64,000 nt of DNA from Casuarius casuarius (GCA_003342895.1 PTFA01000398.1:315763-379762), one strand, 5' to 3'. Counted from the stretch's first letter, positions 1 to 13,474 are shown. Notes: generated from the sequence alone by a model not told the origin. Numbers and translations are program-made.

Positions 1-803
1 ATAGAATACGCGTTTAGAGTGCACTGTTTGTTTATCTCGCTCTATTTATTCTGTCTAAACTGGCATAACAGCATTACCTATAGTCTTAAACTTCTGAAAA
101 ATGTGATAGTCTCTGTAGACTTAACTTTTGTGCCCCATTCCCATGTGCAGACATCTGCTGCAAAAAATGATTAAAAACAAAACCCCCGTTCTTCTCTGCA
201 AGGTTCCAAATACTGTCATCTCATAATCCTCTCTGCTATCCTTACCATAAATGTGTCTGTGCAAAACTGACAGAGATTGGCACATCTGAATAAATACGTT
301 CTGTTTCTAGGGGATAACACTTGTGCATTGACGTCTGTTAAGATTTAAGCTTGGTTACAGAGGTCTTCCCTTAAGAGATGCTGAAACCTTTTCCCTGGAT
401 TTTAATTTTAAAGTTAAGTTCAGTGCATTGTTGGATGCCATAGAATACAGCAGTCCTTATCCTACCATCTTATGTCATTAGACCGTCAAATCTTGAAAAA
501 AAGTTGTATTTTGAATTATCGAAGAGGGTTTTAAAATGCATTGTAATAGTAGAGTGTATATCACAGTGGCTGCTGTTCAATATGCCATTAAGAAAACGGA
601 AGCAGCTATAAATACTGACTTATAACACAAACTTCAAAATGCTTTATATTGAGGTTCATAAAATAGGTCACCTATAGAGCTAACAAAAGAATTTAGAAAC
701 ATTTACTGTTTGCCTGAATTTTCATTCTTCTATATTGTTTTGGTAGCTTATAACAATTGAACAGGGCTTTTTAGAGGAAGAGATTTCTTTAACTCAATCA
801 TTT

Positions 804-870
804 TGCATGTGTGTGCATGTATATATAGAGTGTGTGTGTGTAAAATATATGTATATATGTAGAGAGAGAA
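804..870. repeat. Compound TG/TA/GA microsatellite
   Basis: Short runs of TG, then TATA, a second TG run, ATATGTATATATG and AGAGAGAG in succession. An imperfect compound microsatellite. Confidence 0.8.
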
Positions 871-3800
871 TCCAGAGTATGTTGGATACAGAGTAAGAAT
901 TTCTGCTTTTTATTTCTGGCTTTTCCAGACAATTCAAGACAAAAGCCACTTAGGGTTTGTTTTTGTGGAGAACTGCGTCTCTTGCAAACTGTGCAGTAAA
1001 TTTTGATATCTCCTATGCTTCAGTCGGATCTGAGAATATATTCAGCACCTTCTGGTAACATTTTTATGTTCACTTATTTTAAAAATAATTACCAGTTATC
1101 CTTGTTTGAGTAAAAATACTGCCACCAACATCCTCAGAAAGATGACTTATCTCTGTTGCTGTGAAGGCTAAAGAAAAATTTGGAGGTGTGCATGAATGGA
1201 GCCAAGAGCCATATCTGCTAGGCAAACTCATGGCATTCCTCTCACTGAAAGCAGTAGTTGATGAATATTGTGGAATACAGCAGTTCTTAGAATTTTTCTA
1301 TAGCATGGTTCTGGTTTTCGGCCTCTGGTGAAGAAGAATATTTCATTTTTGAATAATGGCAAAAGTAGCATCAGTTATGGTGTGTTTTTGCGGTGTTTAG
1401 TGGGTTTAATAATACAAGATGTTAGCAGAACCGTGAAAAGTGTCTCTTAAGTACTGAGCATACAAATAAAAGAATAATACTTTTCTTTCAATTAATCATT
1501 TATCTTTCAGTCACTTTGGCTCAGTCTGAATCTTTAACTCTTACTAACCAGTTATACGTTTTCAAGAAATAAGCTCAAAGATTCAGTATGTCAGGTAGAA
1601 AGACGTGAGTAAACTTTCAGCTCAAGAACCTCTGCCTCCTATTCTTTTAGACTTTATTGTCTTCCCAGAATAACAGAGCAAACTCAAGTGAAAAAGGAAT
1701 AGGCACACACAACATATTGTAAATGACAGAAAACCATGTAAAAGTTGATTCCTGTCATTCTTTAGATGCATCTCCTTAGTAGACCTTCCTAGAATTAAAA
1801 AATCAAGCCAAAAATGTAGGGAGATATATAAAAGAAAAAAATGGGAGAGGGAAGGAAGTTGGAGAACTAAAGTTAAATAGGAATCAACAGGAGACTCATC
1901 AGATTGTCCTGCAGGAATATCTTCCTTACAGGGAAGAAAAAAGTGGCCTGTGGGTTTGCATGGAAGGCTGGCTGCAGAGAGCAAGTATATGGCGAATTAC
2001 CCATCCGCACAAGTCTGGAAGAAGAGTATTGATTTTGCCATTGAATGCAGTTTCTAATGAACTGATTATAAAATTCAGGGCTGCAGCTGACCTCCCCTTA
2101 CATTGTCCCTTATGCTCTTCAGTATGTGAAGTACTCATCGTATAATGATAGGTTATATGTTATGGCATGTTGCTTATTCAAGATTGCAGCCTGCCCATTC
2201 TGAGGTGCTTAGTTTCCCTGGATTTTGAATTATAACAAATGTGCTTGACCAGCCAGAAAATGACTATATTGCAAGTTACCCTGCAGTAGATGTGCAGTGG
2301 TCCTTAATTCTCTTCACAAATGAAAGGAAAAATCCCTAGGCAGTTCATCTACTCTATTGATTTCCATCTCCAAAAATGAAATTAACAGAGTATATATTTA
2401 TTAGTTTTGCTCTCATGGTAAAAAAGTAAATGGCTGAATATTCCATAAAACAAGAGTTTTGTCTAAACAGTGCCTGCTGAAACATCTGTGATAGAGATGG
2501 GTGAAAACAGTAAACATTTGCTTTGGCTGTTTATGCCACATTTTGGGGTTAGTTTTCCTCAAATATACATGCTATCAAGTTTTATAGGCAGAAAAATTCA
2601 CAAATGATGAATTTCATCCCGTGTGCAGACATAGTCTTGGTTATATTATCTTTTTATCCTTCCATTTCTTGTCACTTGTAATTGAAAAAGAGTCCCTCAT
2701 CAGTCACTGATTTTGGGGAACTCCATGAGTACAGCATTCTCGCGGTTGTACTGATAGCGGTTTTGAGTGGGGACCACAGAGCCTGGCTGGGGAGTGTGGC
2801 TAGTCTTGGATTCCCGTTGTTTTCTTGCATAGAATTTGAGTCTGATCCTCTAGTTTATATTGTTGCGGAGAAGCAACGTCAGCCCATTCTTCTGAAACTA
2901 GTGGGTTTTTTGAGAGTATTTTCCCCTCTTCCCCTCACCTTTCCCATCCCTCAGCCACAGTGTTGGTACTACTTGCATTTTTTTGTGCTATGCAGTGCTG
3001 GGAACATAGATAGTGACAGCATCATGTCATGGTGTGGCAGATAGGGATTAATGACCTAACATTGCTCTTCACGGCCATAGCTACCTTCAGAGGAGTTCAG
3101 GCTTTTAGTATAGCTGAGAAACAGTGTTTCTGCCTCTGCTGGGTCTACGTTGGGGACATGCAGCATCCAATAGCTGGGTTTATCTTGTTTTAGTAGAAAA
3201 TCTGCACTGTCAGAAGCACTGACCCTGGAAGTCTGGGATGTGGGGAGCACACCCTGACTGACACTTGACCAAAAGTGTAACAGTACTGTCATGTTACTCC
3301 CGGACGGAAGAGAATTACTTTAGAAATAGCTCCACTTAAGAGACCATTAGGAGTTTCCGTCTCTCTTTTTTTGTCTCCTATGCAGGAAGAGTAATTGCCA
3401 AGACAAAGGGGCTTGCTAGATGCCTCATGAAATCAGTTTTCATCTTTTTAATTAAAGGTGGTTTATGGCACCTTCTTGGGTGTTATTCCACGCAATCCTC
3501 TCAAAATGGGAGTTGTCTTCTATCCTGATACTATGTCCCAAAGTTATCATGGATTTCATGATGAGTAGTACCCACAATATCTATACAGAAAATGGGACCA
3601 TTTACCATTAGAAAGGGTGACAGAACTTAGTCCATAAACAGTATTAATGGAAACTTAACAGTATCACTTACTGATATCATTGTTTGTTAAAATGATTAGT
3701 ATGATTGTAATAACTATCATAGCATTTTTTTAATATTTTGATTCATTTAAAAGACCAAAACCAAATTTGTGCAAAACATTCATATGTGTACACAAACAGC

Positions 3801-4740
3801 ATGAGAAATTTGTGACTGCAGAGATTTTAGCGCCATATCTGATAATACTGAGTTTTTGGCTAAGAATGATACTGGCTGGCTAAGTACATTTTGACATATG
3901 GCACCCCATTTTGAGACATTGTTTTATTTAGGCTGACCTAAGTTCTCCTTAAAAGGTTATGTGTGGAAACTAGAGATGAGCCAAACATTTGAGGATGCCT
4001 TTGTGGTAAGTCATGTTTGTGCAATTTCAGCCAGAAGAATGCACTTGGCTCTATGTCTGTGTGCAGCAAGAGTGCCATCTTATAAGCCATTAGATCAATA
4101 TAATCGATGTGTTTCCCTATGGATGTCACGATGTTATATACAATACGTGACTGTATTCAAAGGTGAAATTAATAAAAATAATTTTCAAAGTCTTAATCTG
4201 GTTCACAACAAAATCCCCATGTACTTTCCCCATAACAGTAGACATGACTAAACTGAGGTTAGTCTATTTTTGGTCACATAGAAGCAAGGATGTACGCAAT
4301 GTCTTTTTCCCCCCTCCACAGCCTTCAGAAAGGTTGCTCAGAATTGTGTCCCTTCTCCAGAGCAGGGAGGTGAGAGACAGTAATCTGTGCTAGGCAGACA
4401 GGGAAAAAGAATCAGGCAATTTCTTTCTTAAAACACCAAATTCCTCCATCAAGCTCCTCAACTCAGGGAATTCTGGTAAGCATTGTGCCTCTCTGCACCA
4501 GAGCAGCTCCTAGACGTGCTTTCCAGTGCCAGCTACTCACTTCTGTGAATATGGAGCATTAACTGTAGGACTAGCTGCTCAGTAGGGATGGACAGGATCT
4601 CTGCATGACTCAAACCAGCCATAACTCTCAGGGAAAGCAGAGGAGTACAGCAGGCAAGTGCCTTGCTCCAGTGGTCACATTTTTATTATATGCATGACTA
4701 CTTGAGGAAACCTCCCCCCTCTGCTGCTTTTGCTGAGAGG

Positions 4741-4838
4741 AAAAAAAAAAAAAAAGGGAGAGCTTGACCTCAGCCTCTTAGGGATAGTAGTGTTGCCATC
4801 TCTTGTGCATTTTTGAAGTTTTTTTTTTTTTTTTTTTT
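4741..4838. repeat. A15 and T20 tracts, 63 bp apart
   Basis: A15 at 4741-4755 and T20 at 4819-4838. They are complementary and could pair in single strands, but each is a common intronic homopolymer. Confidence 0.85.
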
Positions 4839-4921
4839 ATGAGAGGATTTCTCTGATAAATGTTAATGGTTGAAGGTGGCAATATGGTCTTGCTGTCATT
4901 GAGCTATATTTATGTGGAGGC

Positions 4922-4936
4922 AGGAGGAGGAGGAGG
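4922..4936. repeat. Short (AGG)n run
   Basis: Five AGG units in a purine-rich stretch. Confidence 0.7.
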
Positions 4937-6629
4937 ACAGATGGGCTTCATGTCCTGGTGAAGTTAAGATCTTTCACTGCCTTTATAAAATCCTAATATT
5001 ACTGGCCCTTCTTGTATAAATTCTGCCCAGAATTGGTACAGGAACTGCTCCCTCTCCGGCTCCATGGGTGCACAGTATCCTGAAATATCCTGGCAAGGAT
5101 ACTAGTTGAGTATAAATTGTAGAGGAGTTCTGTGGCAATTGTGTTCCCTCTCTGCAACAAGGAGCACTGGAAAGCTTTGCTGTCTCTGAAAATAGATGCT
5201 CACTAGCGTGCCCTCTGGGAAGCTGTGACTCTAAAATGGGGCTAAACCTCTGGAATACTCCGAGTCAAAAACTACAAGGATGACTTCAATTTTCATTTTG
5301 CCTTATGGAGAAAAGGAATGATTAAGGTTATTTTCAGCTCTTAAAAACAAGGCATTTATTTTTACTTATAAGGCAAATTGGTCATTTTGTCATAGTTGCA
5401 CTGAACAGTTGATGCCATCCAAGAAACATGTACGATGCAGCGTATCAGTGAGAAAGCATTTTAAAGAGGCATATTTTCTTTTAAATCACTAAAAATAAAT
5501 AGAAAATCCACAGTTAGAAGGAAATGTAATAACTATATCAGCATTCTGTTACTGTGCTTGTATTTTTTATATCTAATTAAAATAACTTTTTATGGGATAC
5601 AGCTTTAAACAGATAGTAAACTTTAAAATAACATAGATGTGCAGAAAACACTCTAGATAGCTTTCTATCATATACCGAGAAATAGATGAGTAAACACCTG
5701 GTTTAGTTATAGTTCAGTTCACAGCTTTTTAAATACTGGGACATTTAATAGGCATAAGGGAATAGTAATGTAAAGCAGGCATATAAGTATGTTAAAAACA
5801 CTACTAATGAACTGATTTTTCTCTACTAGCTTATGGGATTAGACTTCCCAAATGAAAGTGGCTCAACAAAACATGCGTCTTTGAGCTACCTTTTCCTCCT
5901 TTCTCCGGAGTGACTTATTAATGGGTTGTTGAGTGGCAAAAGAACCTGGTCTTCATTCCCACATTAATATTTAATCAAGTGCTAACAGCGCTGCAGTATC
6001 TACAAGACGCAGAACTGCTCGCAGGAGCTGTGTCAGTACAAATTGTTCTTGCCCTCTGAGTGAGACAGGATTATTAAATTAAAGGCATAGGCAAGGTTAC
6101 CATGTCATCATAAGCAGATCTTACTTTTAATTTGCTTAATTAATTTTGCTGGTATTTCCAGGGTAAAAAGTGTTACGTGGGCTTAGTCTACGTACATGAC
6201 TGCTCGGATTGTGATATGCTTCATCCTTCCATTTGGGAAGTTGTTTTCAATGCATAGCTTATAAAAAAGATCTTTGACGCAAAATTTTGAAATGAGATTT
6301 TTTTTTTTTTAAATCTATGCTGTGAGCATACATCTCTAAGAATTTCAAAAGAGATGAAATACTTTAAAAATACTTTAAAATAAGAATACTTGAAAAATAA
6401 ATTATTTAATGAGATTTCTTTAGGGAACTTTGTACAATTGATATTTAGATGTGTAAATTTAAAGCTAGGTGTTTCAGTACCTCAAGATGAATGTTATGTT
6501 TATCCTAAACCGTGTTAGTTGAATATGAACGCAATATGTTACGTTCTTTCTGGAAGTGCAGAAGAGAGCTGGCTGCAGTAGGTTGCAGATCTGGATTCAG
6601 TTTTGAACTGTGCTGTGCAAATTTTCATG

Positions 6630-7020
6630 TTTTCTCGGAGGAGCCCGAGACTGACAAGCGTCGGCTCCTGAGGGCTGTAAGGGACAACGGGGGTTTCCCC
6701 TGGTGCCGCGGTAGACCTCGCACTGGAGCGTGGTGTCTCTGGTCTTGTAGCTTAGTGCAACCTCCACAGCGTCCGTGACCCGCAGCGCTTACTCGCCAAG
6801 AGAAAGACGTGCCCTTTCCACTAGCTATCCAACAGCTTGTGCATAAGGTCATTCGGCGACAGCGCTGCATAAGGTGCCTCTACTGGCTGCAGGGCTCCTA
6901 TCGAGCCCTGAACCAGTTTGAATGCTACCAAGCCAAGACTGTGGAAGGTGCTAGCAAAGTTGTACCATTGCTGGTGCAGCCTCGCTAGCATCTTTGTGGC
7001 TACGTTAGAAGCCCTTTGTC
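6630..7020. other. Small CpG-bearing GC patch
   Basis: About 20 CpG in about 360 bp by my count, in AT-rich surroundings. Overlapping open frames on both strands (88 and 81 codons) are composition effects. Nothing in it matches a gene I know. Confidence 0.4.
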
Positions 7021-7219
7021 AAGGTAGCATTAAACTATTCCTGTATTGCTGAAGTGCTTTTTTACATACTCGTAACGTGAATAAAATCACTGATGTATTC
7101 TAATACAATGCATACTCTTTATAGCAGACACAAATAAGGTGTTATTAGTGTTAACACTTGTTCATCATCATAACTGACTGTAATATTTAAGGAGCACTTT
7201 ACTACTTTAATTACAACAG

Positions 7220-7950
7220 TAGGCAAAGCCTGTGATATGAAGAGACATGACTGACTAATAAAATGTAGGCATAAAAAAATCTAGAATATTCTGAAGCTGG
7301 GCAATAAATGTCACCCTGAGACAATTTTTCTTGTGATTTATCAGCCTCGGTCATACTGTCAACATTAATTAAGCGTAATTTGAAAGACATTAATGTTTTA
7401 ATGTATTTAGCAATTCCATTGCATTTCACCTGTCTGTACGGTACAATTTCAGAAAAAGGAGAGAAAGCCATTATGTAAACATCGCATTGGCTAATCTGTT
7501 ACATTTTTGCCTGCCATTGCTGCAGTAGATGCTGCTCGTCTGACTTTCTGTGACTGTACTGGCACAAGCTGTTAATAAATTAGGCCCATAGCCTCTTGAT
7601 GGCAGTGTATTTCCTTCTTGAGTTCATAGGCCTTACAGAACATTTATGTCTCATTACAGCCAGTACAGCAGTTTATGCCCTAATAAATCAGAGGAGCTTT
7701 GCAGAGATGATCTTGACAGTAATGAATCTTTCTGTTGGCATTTCCACTTCACAGGCACAAATAATGAAGCAAAACTGCCCCATCTGGCCACTCAGTAAGA
7801 GTCAAATCACAGTGGGAAGCTGTTTTCTCAAGCATGACAAAGGTCATTGTGTGCAGCAGGAGTGAGCGATAGCAGGTTGTGCTGTGAGTGACAGTGTAGA
7901 ATGAAGCCATTTATGAGCTTTTATCATTATAATTACATTTATTAGCTGTG
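7220..7950. promoter_or_regulatory. Candidate conserved non-coding elements
   Basis: Two repeat-free stretches, 7220-7460 and 7500-7950, with homeodomain-like cores (attaattaagc near 7365, aataaattaggcc near 7575, ataattacatttattag near 7930). An 89-codon + frame here (7596-7865) has no recognisable product and no splice-like limits I trust. Confidence 0.3.
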
Positions 7951-7999
7951 CTGCCAAGTTCTCCCCACCCTTCTACCAAGTCTGCGTGCTCTTGCATCG

Positions 8000-10900
8000 C
8001 AAGCTACCCTAACTGATTTCTGCAGATTATCTGGAGGACTGTTGGTTAGTTATTACAGAGAAATTGATTTAATCATCTCAATCAACCATTAAAATAGTAT
8101 TATTAAGGTCTGTTTTTTAGTGTGATTTTTTTAAAAAAAGGATTTCTACAAACTTACTGCCTTAAAAGAGCAAAAATAGGCAAAAGATGCCATATATACT
8201 AGTTATGAACCAATAGCTAAACATGATCACTGCGGTGTGGAAGTGCTTTAGGAACATATGGCAGAAATACAGACTATGTCGTCTCAGCTTGGCCAGTGGG
8301 CCCATCAAGCCTGCTGTCTTGCCTGTGGTGGTATGTGAGCAGGTGATCTTTCCACCTGTTCTCAGATCCTCAGTTCTTAGTTCTGATTTTGTTGTAATAC
8401 TATTCATTTGTTAATAAAGTCCTTGTAGCATAAAACTTCGATACACACCTAGTATCCTTGAACTTTTTTCCAGGGCTCTTAGCAGAGATCTGCCCTCATT
8501 CTGGACTTCCCTAGCTCTACCTTTAACAAACTGTCACAAAGCACCTCCATTTTAAATCATATTTCTTCTTGTCTTACTTTTTCCTGCTTGATACCACTGT
8601 TGTTTCAGATTTCTTCCTTTTGGTCAGATGAAGTATTTTCTCCTGGCCTAGTTTACTGTAGGGTTTCTACACTGCATCAAACAATAGAGCCAAAAAGATT
8701 TTTTTCTTCTTTTGGGGGGAGTTCAGGACTGCTGCTATATATTAATTTACTTTTATATTTTTGACTTATTTTGTGCCCTTTTCCTTCCTCTTCAGTATTG
8801 CCTCCGTGCAAAAAATGGCATCCTGGAAAGTCATTGCAGTGTTCAAAATGTTTAACGTCCCTAACAGCGCCACCACGTGGCGTCAAAGCAGATGTTACCT
8901 AAATCTTTCCTGTGACCCATCGCTCTTTGCCTTTTGATCTTACACCCAACATGTAGAATATCTGTGTCTATATTCACTATTCTGCCTTGACTTTTTTCTA
9001 ATTCTGAAATTGTATCGTTTGTGTAGCCATAATTGAGCAGTAAATTGACAAGCTGTCAGAAGAGGAAGCATGTAAGTTAATGTTAAATTTCTGAAATGTG
9101 TCATGCTTTGTATTAATTTTCCCTTCACCTACAGTACAACTTTACATCTCATATTTACATAATGCCTTTCATCTGGAAGAATTCCTATTTACAGGCTGTT
9201 TATTTAGGGATCACTCATCCATCTCAGGAATGCAAGTATTCATTCTGTGCCAACAGCACTACACAACAGGTTTTTTAGGGGGAAAGTCTAAAAATGGTTT
9301 TCTACAGTTAAAATTTCACATGGGGAATTTCATGCAGACAAAATGTAATTGTCTGTGAGTACAAATCTGTCCAGACTGTGGACACACTAACATACTTGTG
9401 CAAAGGAATCTTTAATAACCACAGGTAAGTATAGTCTCAGTTTTATTTTCTTAACCTTTATAATGTTACGTAATTATATTATTAACAACAACATGACAAT
9501 TCCATGCTCATGTTATCAAATTTGTACTCATAACTTGTTTTTGTTACTCTTGCAACACTCATTTCTATTTGGTCAGTCTTTTATTATCTGTGGTATTCCT
9601 TTTTCTTTACAAACTACCGAACATGGAAAGTACATGCTGTAAAATATATTTGATCCTTAGATAGGACTATGGGTCTAGAAGGAACAGCTTGGTTCAGTGA
9701 ATCCAAGCTAATGTAAAAACAGGCAACTATTTAACACATCCCGGATTCACTACCTGTGAAACATGCCGGCTTTAGAGGCGAATGTTACTCAAATTAATAA
9801 ATTCTTCTGGGCCTGCTAGTCCAGGTTCCCTGTGGTCCTTCTGGAGCCACTGAAGGAAGAGAAAGGGGCAAAGAGTTTTGGTGGTGTGGTAGACAGAAGC
9901 AAGGAGGGTAGTTGTAGGGAAGGGAGAGGAGCCCGAGAGGGAGCAGTTTGAGTAAGAGGAAGAGTTGAGGAAGGTGGTCTCCTGCAGTGGAGCTAGGGAA
10001 ATGGTGAAGAGGAGTAGGTGGTGATGGCCTAGTGGCAGAAAGGCCAGAAGAACAGACAAGAACATGTACTTTGAAACTCCTTCCCCGTACATTTGAAAGC
10101 CTGCATAATCCTTTGACAAATTTGAAGTTTTGCTGTGAAATGCCAGAATGCTTTAAAATGCTCATGTGTCACAGGAAGAAGGGCAAGGGAGATAAGCAAC
10201 AGCTTTCCTTTTAGAGTCATAGCTACAGCGTGGGACTGTTAAGTGAAAACGTCTAAATGATCCTAGGAAAAAGTCTGTTCAGTGTGCCACAAAGGCAGGC
10301 AGAAATTCACTGCTGGTCCTGTCCAATCTGATGTAAGGAAAATCTGATGTTTGGTTAGTCTTGAGGAAAGAGTAAAACCCACTAGTCTGGCCTTTTAGTG
10401 GTTTTCCTGTCCTGTCAGGAGCACTACTGTGCTCTATCCCAGTCTCTTGTTGATGGCTGTAGGTCGTCACTAAAGCATGAGAAAAAAGTGATGAGTCCTC
10501 TTTGTCCTGGTAGGTGGCCAGCAGGAGCTCTGTATGTGGTATTAACTAATAACATATAAATCTCTGTCATTTTTTTCTATTGCAAGAAACACTTGCAGCT
10601 TGTTTTCCATTCTGCTAGTGTTGGGATACTCGTTTTAAAACTAAGTTGTTGGTCATCTGACTGCTAGTGCGGGTTGTGTTTTTAATGGGTCACAGTTCTA
10701 TGCCTTAACAAAAATAATGAAGAATCGGTAATAGTATTGAGGCAATAATGTGCATATATTAAACCTGCTGAATGCAGAAATGAAAAAAATAAGTCAAAAC
10801 ATATGTTGGAACAAGGAGGCTTATTATTTCTACTAGTGCTTTTGCTATTGATATCTCGTAGCTTAGTTTTAGCTCTTATCAATAGCTTCATGAGAAACAA

Positions 10901-13050
10901 AATCATAGACCATCTGAGGAATATTTGAACCAGACAGGCTGAGGAAACTAAATGCCACCTTAAGGATATGTTGCTTAGAGAATTATTCTGTGTTAGAAGG
11001 ATGAAAAATGACTAGAAAAGAAGATATCAAAACTATCAGGGTACCAAAAGATAAGAAAGAAGGAAGCACTGAGAAGGCCCTGAGTACTAGCTATCTGCTC
11101 ATGATAGAAGGCTTATAACAAAAGAGTTTAAAGCAGAAAATTGTAGAATTCGGCTGTAAAATACCCCTGGAGATTGCTTATGTAATACTGTGAACCTCTT
11201 GCTAGTTTTTCTTTTTGATCAAATGCTATTCCAGTGGGCTATCTTGATGCAAAAAAATTAAACTGATGAACTGAAAATGTAATCTGTGGAATGTTAATGC
11301 AGAAAAATATTAATAATTAAGATGCAAGGAGAAATACAGCGTACAGATGTGCCAGTAGATGAAATCTGTGAAGAGTAAGATCTAAGAGTGAGGAAGCTAG
11401 GTGTATATTTACAGTTTAGAGAGGAAATGATGAATTTCATTGCAAAAGAAAAAGAATATGAAACTTTAAAAGAATAAATATTTTTATTCACTTACTTGAG
11501 ATGATAAAGGTAGATGACCTGATGAGTAGAGTGGAATGTGTTAGGTACAGCAAGTGCTGTGCTACTTCTGTTGCATGTGGTAAAACTTGAATGTAAATGG
11601 TGAAGTAAGTCATCTGTTTTCAAAAGTGAGACAGTGTTCTGAGGAAATAATAGAGATGGCATAGTTAGTGTGATAGACTGAATAAAGCACTGCACCAGTA
11701 ATAGAGGTCTTGCTCCTTTCCACCTTTGCTTGCCAGCTTACCCTCTTTGCCTTCATCGTCGCTGTCCTGCGTTCCCTTCACCGACTGCCTTCTCATCCTG
11801 CTATCTCTGCATTGTACTCCTCACTGCTGTTTTCAAGGATTCGTAAAGTCTTTTCTTCTTGTTTCATTGTGTTTGAATCCCGTTTCCACCTTGCCCAACT
11901 CCACATCGATTCCTAATCCTCTCTTATATGTTTTTTTTCCTGTTTTCCTTGCTACTATCTGTATTTGGGAAGTCCTTTCTGATTCAGTTCACCACAAAAG
12001 CTCCCTCTTCTTTGTTTTGCCTAAAAAGCTTCATGTTCCGAAGACCCACAACAATCATGTTTATATTCAAATTTATTCCAAAGCAAAATATTTTTTCAGG
12101 ACAAAAGGAGAGGAAAGTGCTGAAGTATTCCTTTAGTAGCAGCATATAAATTCTCCCAATTTTTTTTATCCATGCAGAGAAAAGCTTCAGGAACCTTCTT
12201 GTTCTTTAAGAACAAGAATCAAATGTACAAATTCTAAGCTATTTGTTTGTGTTTTTTGGGGGTTTTATCTTTTTTTTTTCCTTTCCATATAGGAACACTG
12301 ACAAGTAGAAAGGTTTTTCAGCTGGTGTCTTGACAGGTATTTGTGGGTTTTATTTTGTCTGTCATATGATGGGAGTTGCTACAAACTTTCACTAGTTTTG
12401 TGCCAGACTCTTTGAAATGCAGGGAAAAATACTTTTATAGTTTTTGTGTCATGGCAATAACGTTGATGACTGCTGACATACAAGCTACCTTTCATACTGC
12501 AGCATCATTTGAATCTGCTTTTTCTCATGATCATTGTGTTTTTACGGGTTGAGTGACAGAGTGGTGTCCTTTGTGCAGTGTATGGAATTGGTGGTCTTTA
12601 TTTCACCAGCTGTGAAATACGCTGTTCATGAAGTATCTGTGTAAATCCAGTTATTCTTTCTTGTTCTTTCAGTTATCAAGTCAAAAGAAGAATCAGAGAG
12701 AGTAAAACCAGTATTTTGCTAATTCCTTTGGTTTATACCTTTCCATCTTTGACCAAAGTGTTGCCATTTATTTACTCCAGTCTGGTTTCTTTTATTCTGA
12801 AAAATGATACACTGTTGCCTTAAAGAAAGAGCATATTGCTAAGGATAGTTCTTCAGTGTGAATTTCCCCCAAAGTATTTTAAATCGGAAGCAAGTCTCCC
12901 TTTTCTTCTCTTCCTTCTCACATACTGTATCTCACAGTGAGCATACGTTAACTCAGCTGATGTTTCGCCTAGAAGTCACTGATCTTGGGTGACAGCTGAA
13001 CATATTTTACTTTCCCTGGTGTGATATAGAAAGAATAAATTTGAGCTCTG
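8000..13050. other. AT-rich intronic sequence
   Basis: Nothing identified with confidence. 8260-8330 faintly resembles an ancient CR1-like element but could not be followed. The frames at 9772-10165 (-) and 11710-12149 (+) are serine/leucine/phenylalanine-rich chance frames. Confidence 0.55.
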
Positions 13051-13150
13051 CAGGGCCATGACGCGCCACCAGCGGGGCGTCCGGGATTCTTTCGAATTCC
13101 GGGGTTAGTTGTACTGAACTCGAGAGCGCGTCATTTGTCAAATGTGAGAA

Positions 13151-13156
13151 TTTATT
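13151..13156 (-). terminator. AATAAA polyadenylation signal of the LTR
   Basis: The + strand tttatt is AATAAA on the minus strand, about 65 bp downstream of the TATA-like box and about 92 bp before the CA end. This is a normal R/U5 spacing for an LTR. Confidence 0.5.
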
Positions 13157-13220
13157 AGAGCTAAGAGGTTATAACAAGGCTAACAGTATAGCAAAGCTAG
13201 AAATGTAACAGAACTGAAAA

Positions 13221-13230
13221 TATACATATA
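13221..13230 (-). promoter_or_regulatory. TATA-like box of the LTR
   Basis: The minus strand reads TATATGTATA. It lies between the U3 repeat and the poly(A) signal, as expected for an LTR promoter. Whether it is used today is unknown. Confidence 0.45.
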
Positions 13231-13258
13231 CACGTGAGAGCTTTACAGTTCAATCACG

Positions 13259-13412
13259 GATGCACGATACACGAACGCCTCTTGCCCTTTCCTGGAGGGC
13301 CACCCCTCTGATACAGTTTTCCCTGTTTTTTCTAGCAATGGGTGCATGGTTTAGCGAACACTCTCGCCCCTTATGGGCCACCCTTCCAGTCGAATTTTCC
13401 CCGGTTTCTCCT
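13259..13412. repeat. Diverged direct repeat in LTR U3 (two ~75-bp units)
   Basis: Unit 1 at 13259-13333 and unit 2 at 13341-13412 share the same order of blocks: gatgca/ggtgca, then acgaac/gcgaac, ctcttgcccttt/ctctcgcccctt, gggccaccc in both, attttcc/gttttcc-like tracts, and a T-rich run ending in tct or tctcct. The spacing is about 82 bp. The copies are clearly related but diverged. Repeated enhancer blocks are common in retroviral U3 regions, which supports calling the segment an LTR. Confidence 0.7.
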
Positions 13413-13474
13413 CACCACGCAGGTGACATCAGGGGCATCCCTGCTTACGGGTGGGTCCTCGGGTCCGCAGGCCA

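Larger units (their letters stand above)
1..6600. other. AT-rich intronic sequence
   Basis: Apart from the microsatellite and homopolymers listed, I see no repeat family, RNA gene or exon. The 120-codon frames at 1622-1984 (-) and 2682-3044 (+) have no recognisable product. Confidence 0.6.
13059..13469 (-). mobile_element. Probable solo LTR of an endogenous retrovirus
   Basis: A 411-bp segment with LTR anatomy when read on the minus strand. It runs from TGCGGACCC at 13469 to GGCGCGTCA at 13059, so it has TG and CA ends. The 5 bp on each side are identical (ggcca at 13054-13058 and 13470-13474), as expected of a target-site duplication. On the minus strand a TATA-like TATATGTATA lies at 13230-13221, an AATAAA poly(A) signal at 13156-13151 about 65 bp further on, and a roughly 90-bp GC-rich stretch then reaches the CA end. 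The upstream U3-like part holds a two-copy direct repeat. No internal retroviral sequence was seen beside it, so it reads as a solo LTR left by recombination. The family is not identified. Because the right flank is also GC-rich, the true U3 edge could lie further right. Confidence 0.6.

Noticed and set aside
4741..4838. A15/T20 pair as a functional hairpin
   Set aside because: Both are ordinary homopolymers, and nothing else in the loop or flanks supports a structured RNA.
8240..8360. Possible ancient CR1/L3-like repeat (gggcccatcaagcctgctgtc)
   Set aside because: Only one short phrase resembles such elements and the flanks cannot be followed.
9655..9710. CR1-like ctatgggtctagaaggaac
   Set aside because: Too short and diverged to separate from chance.
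11710..12149. Overlapping + frames up to 136 codons
   Set aside because: Rich in Phe, Leu and Ser, as expected from a T/C-rich strand. No product recognised.
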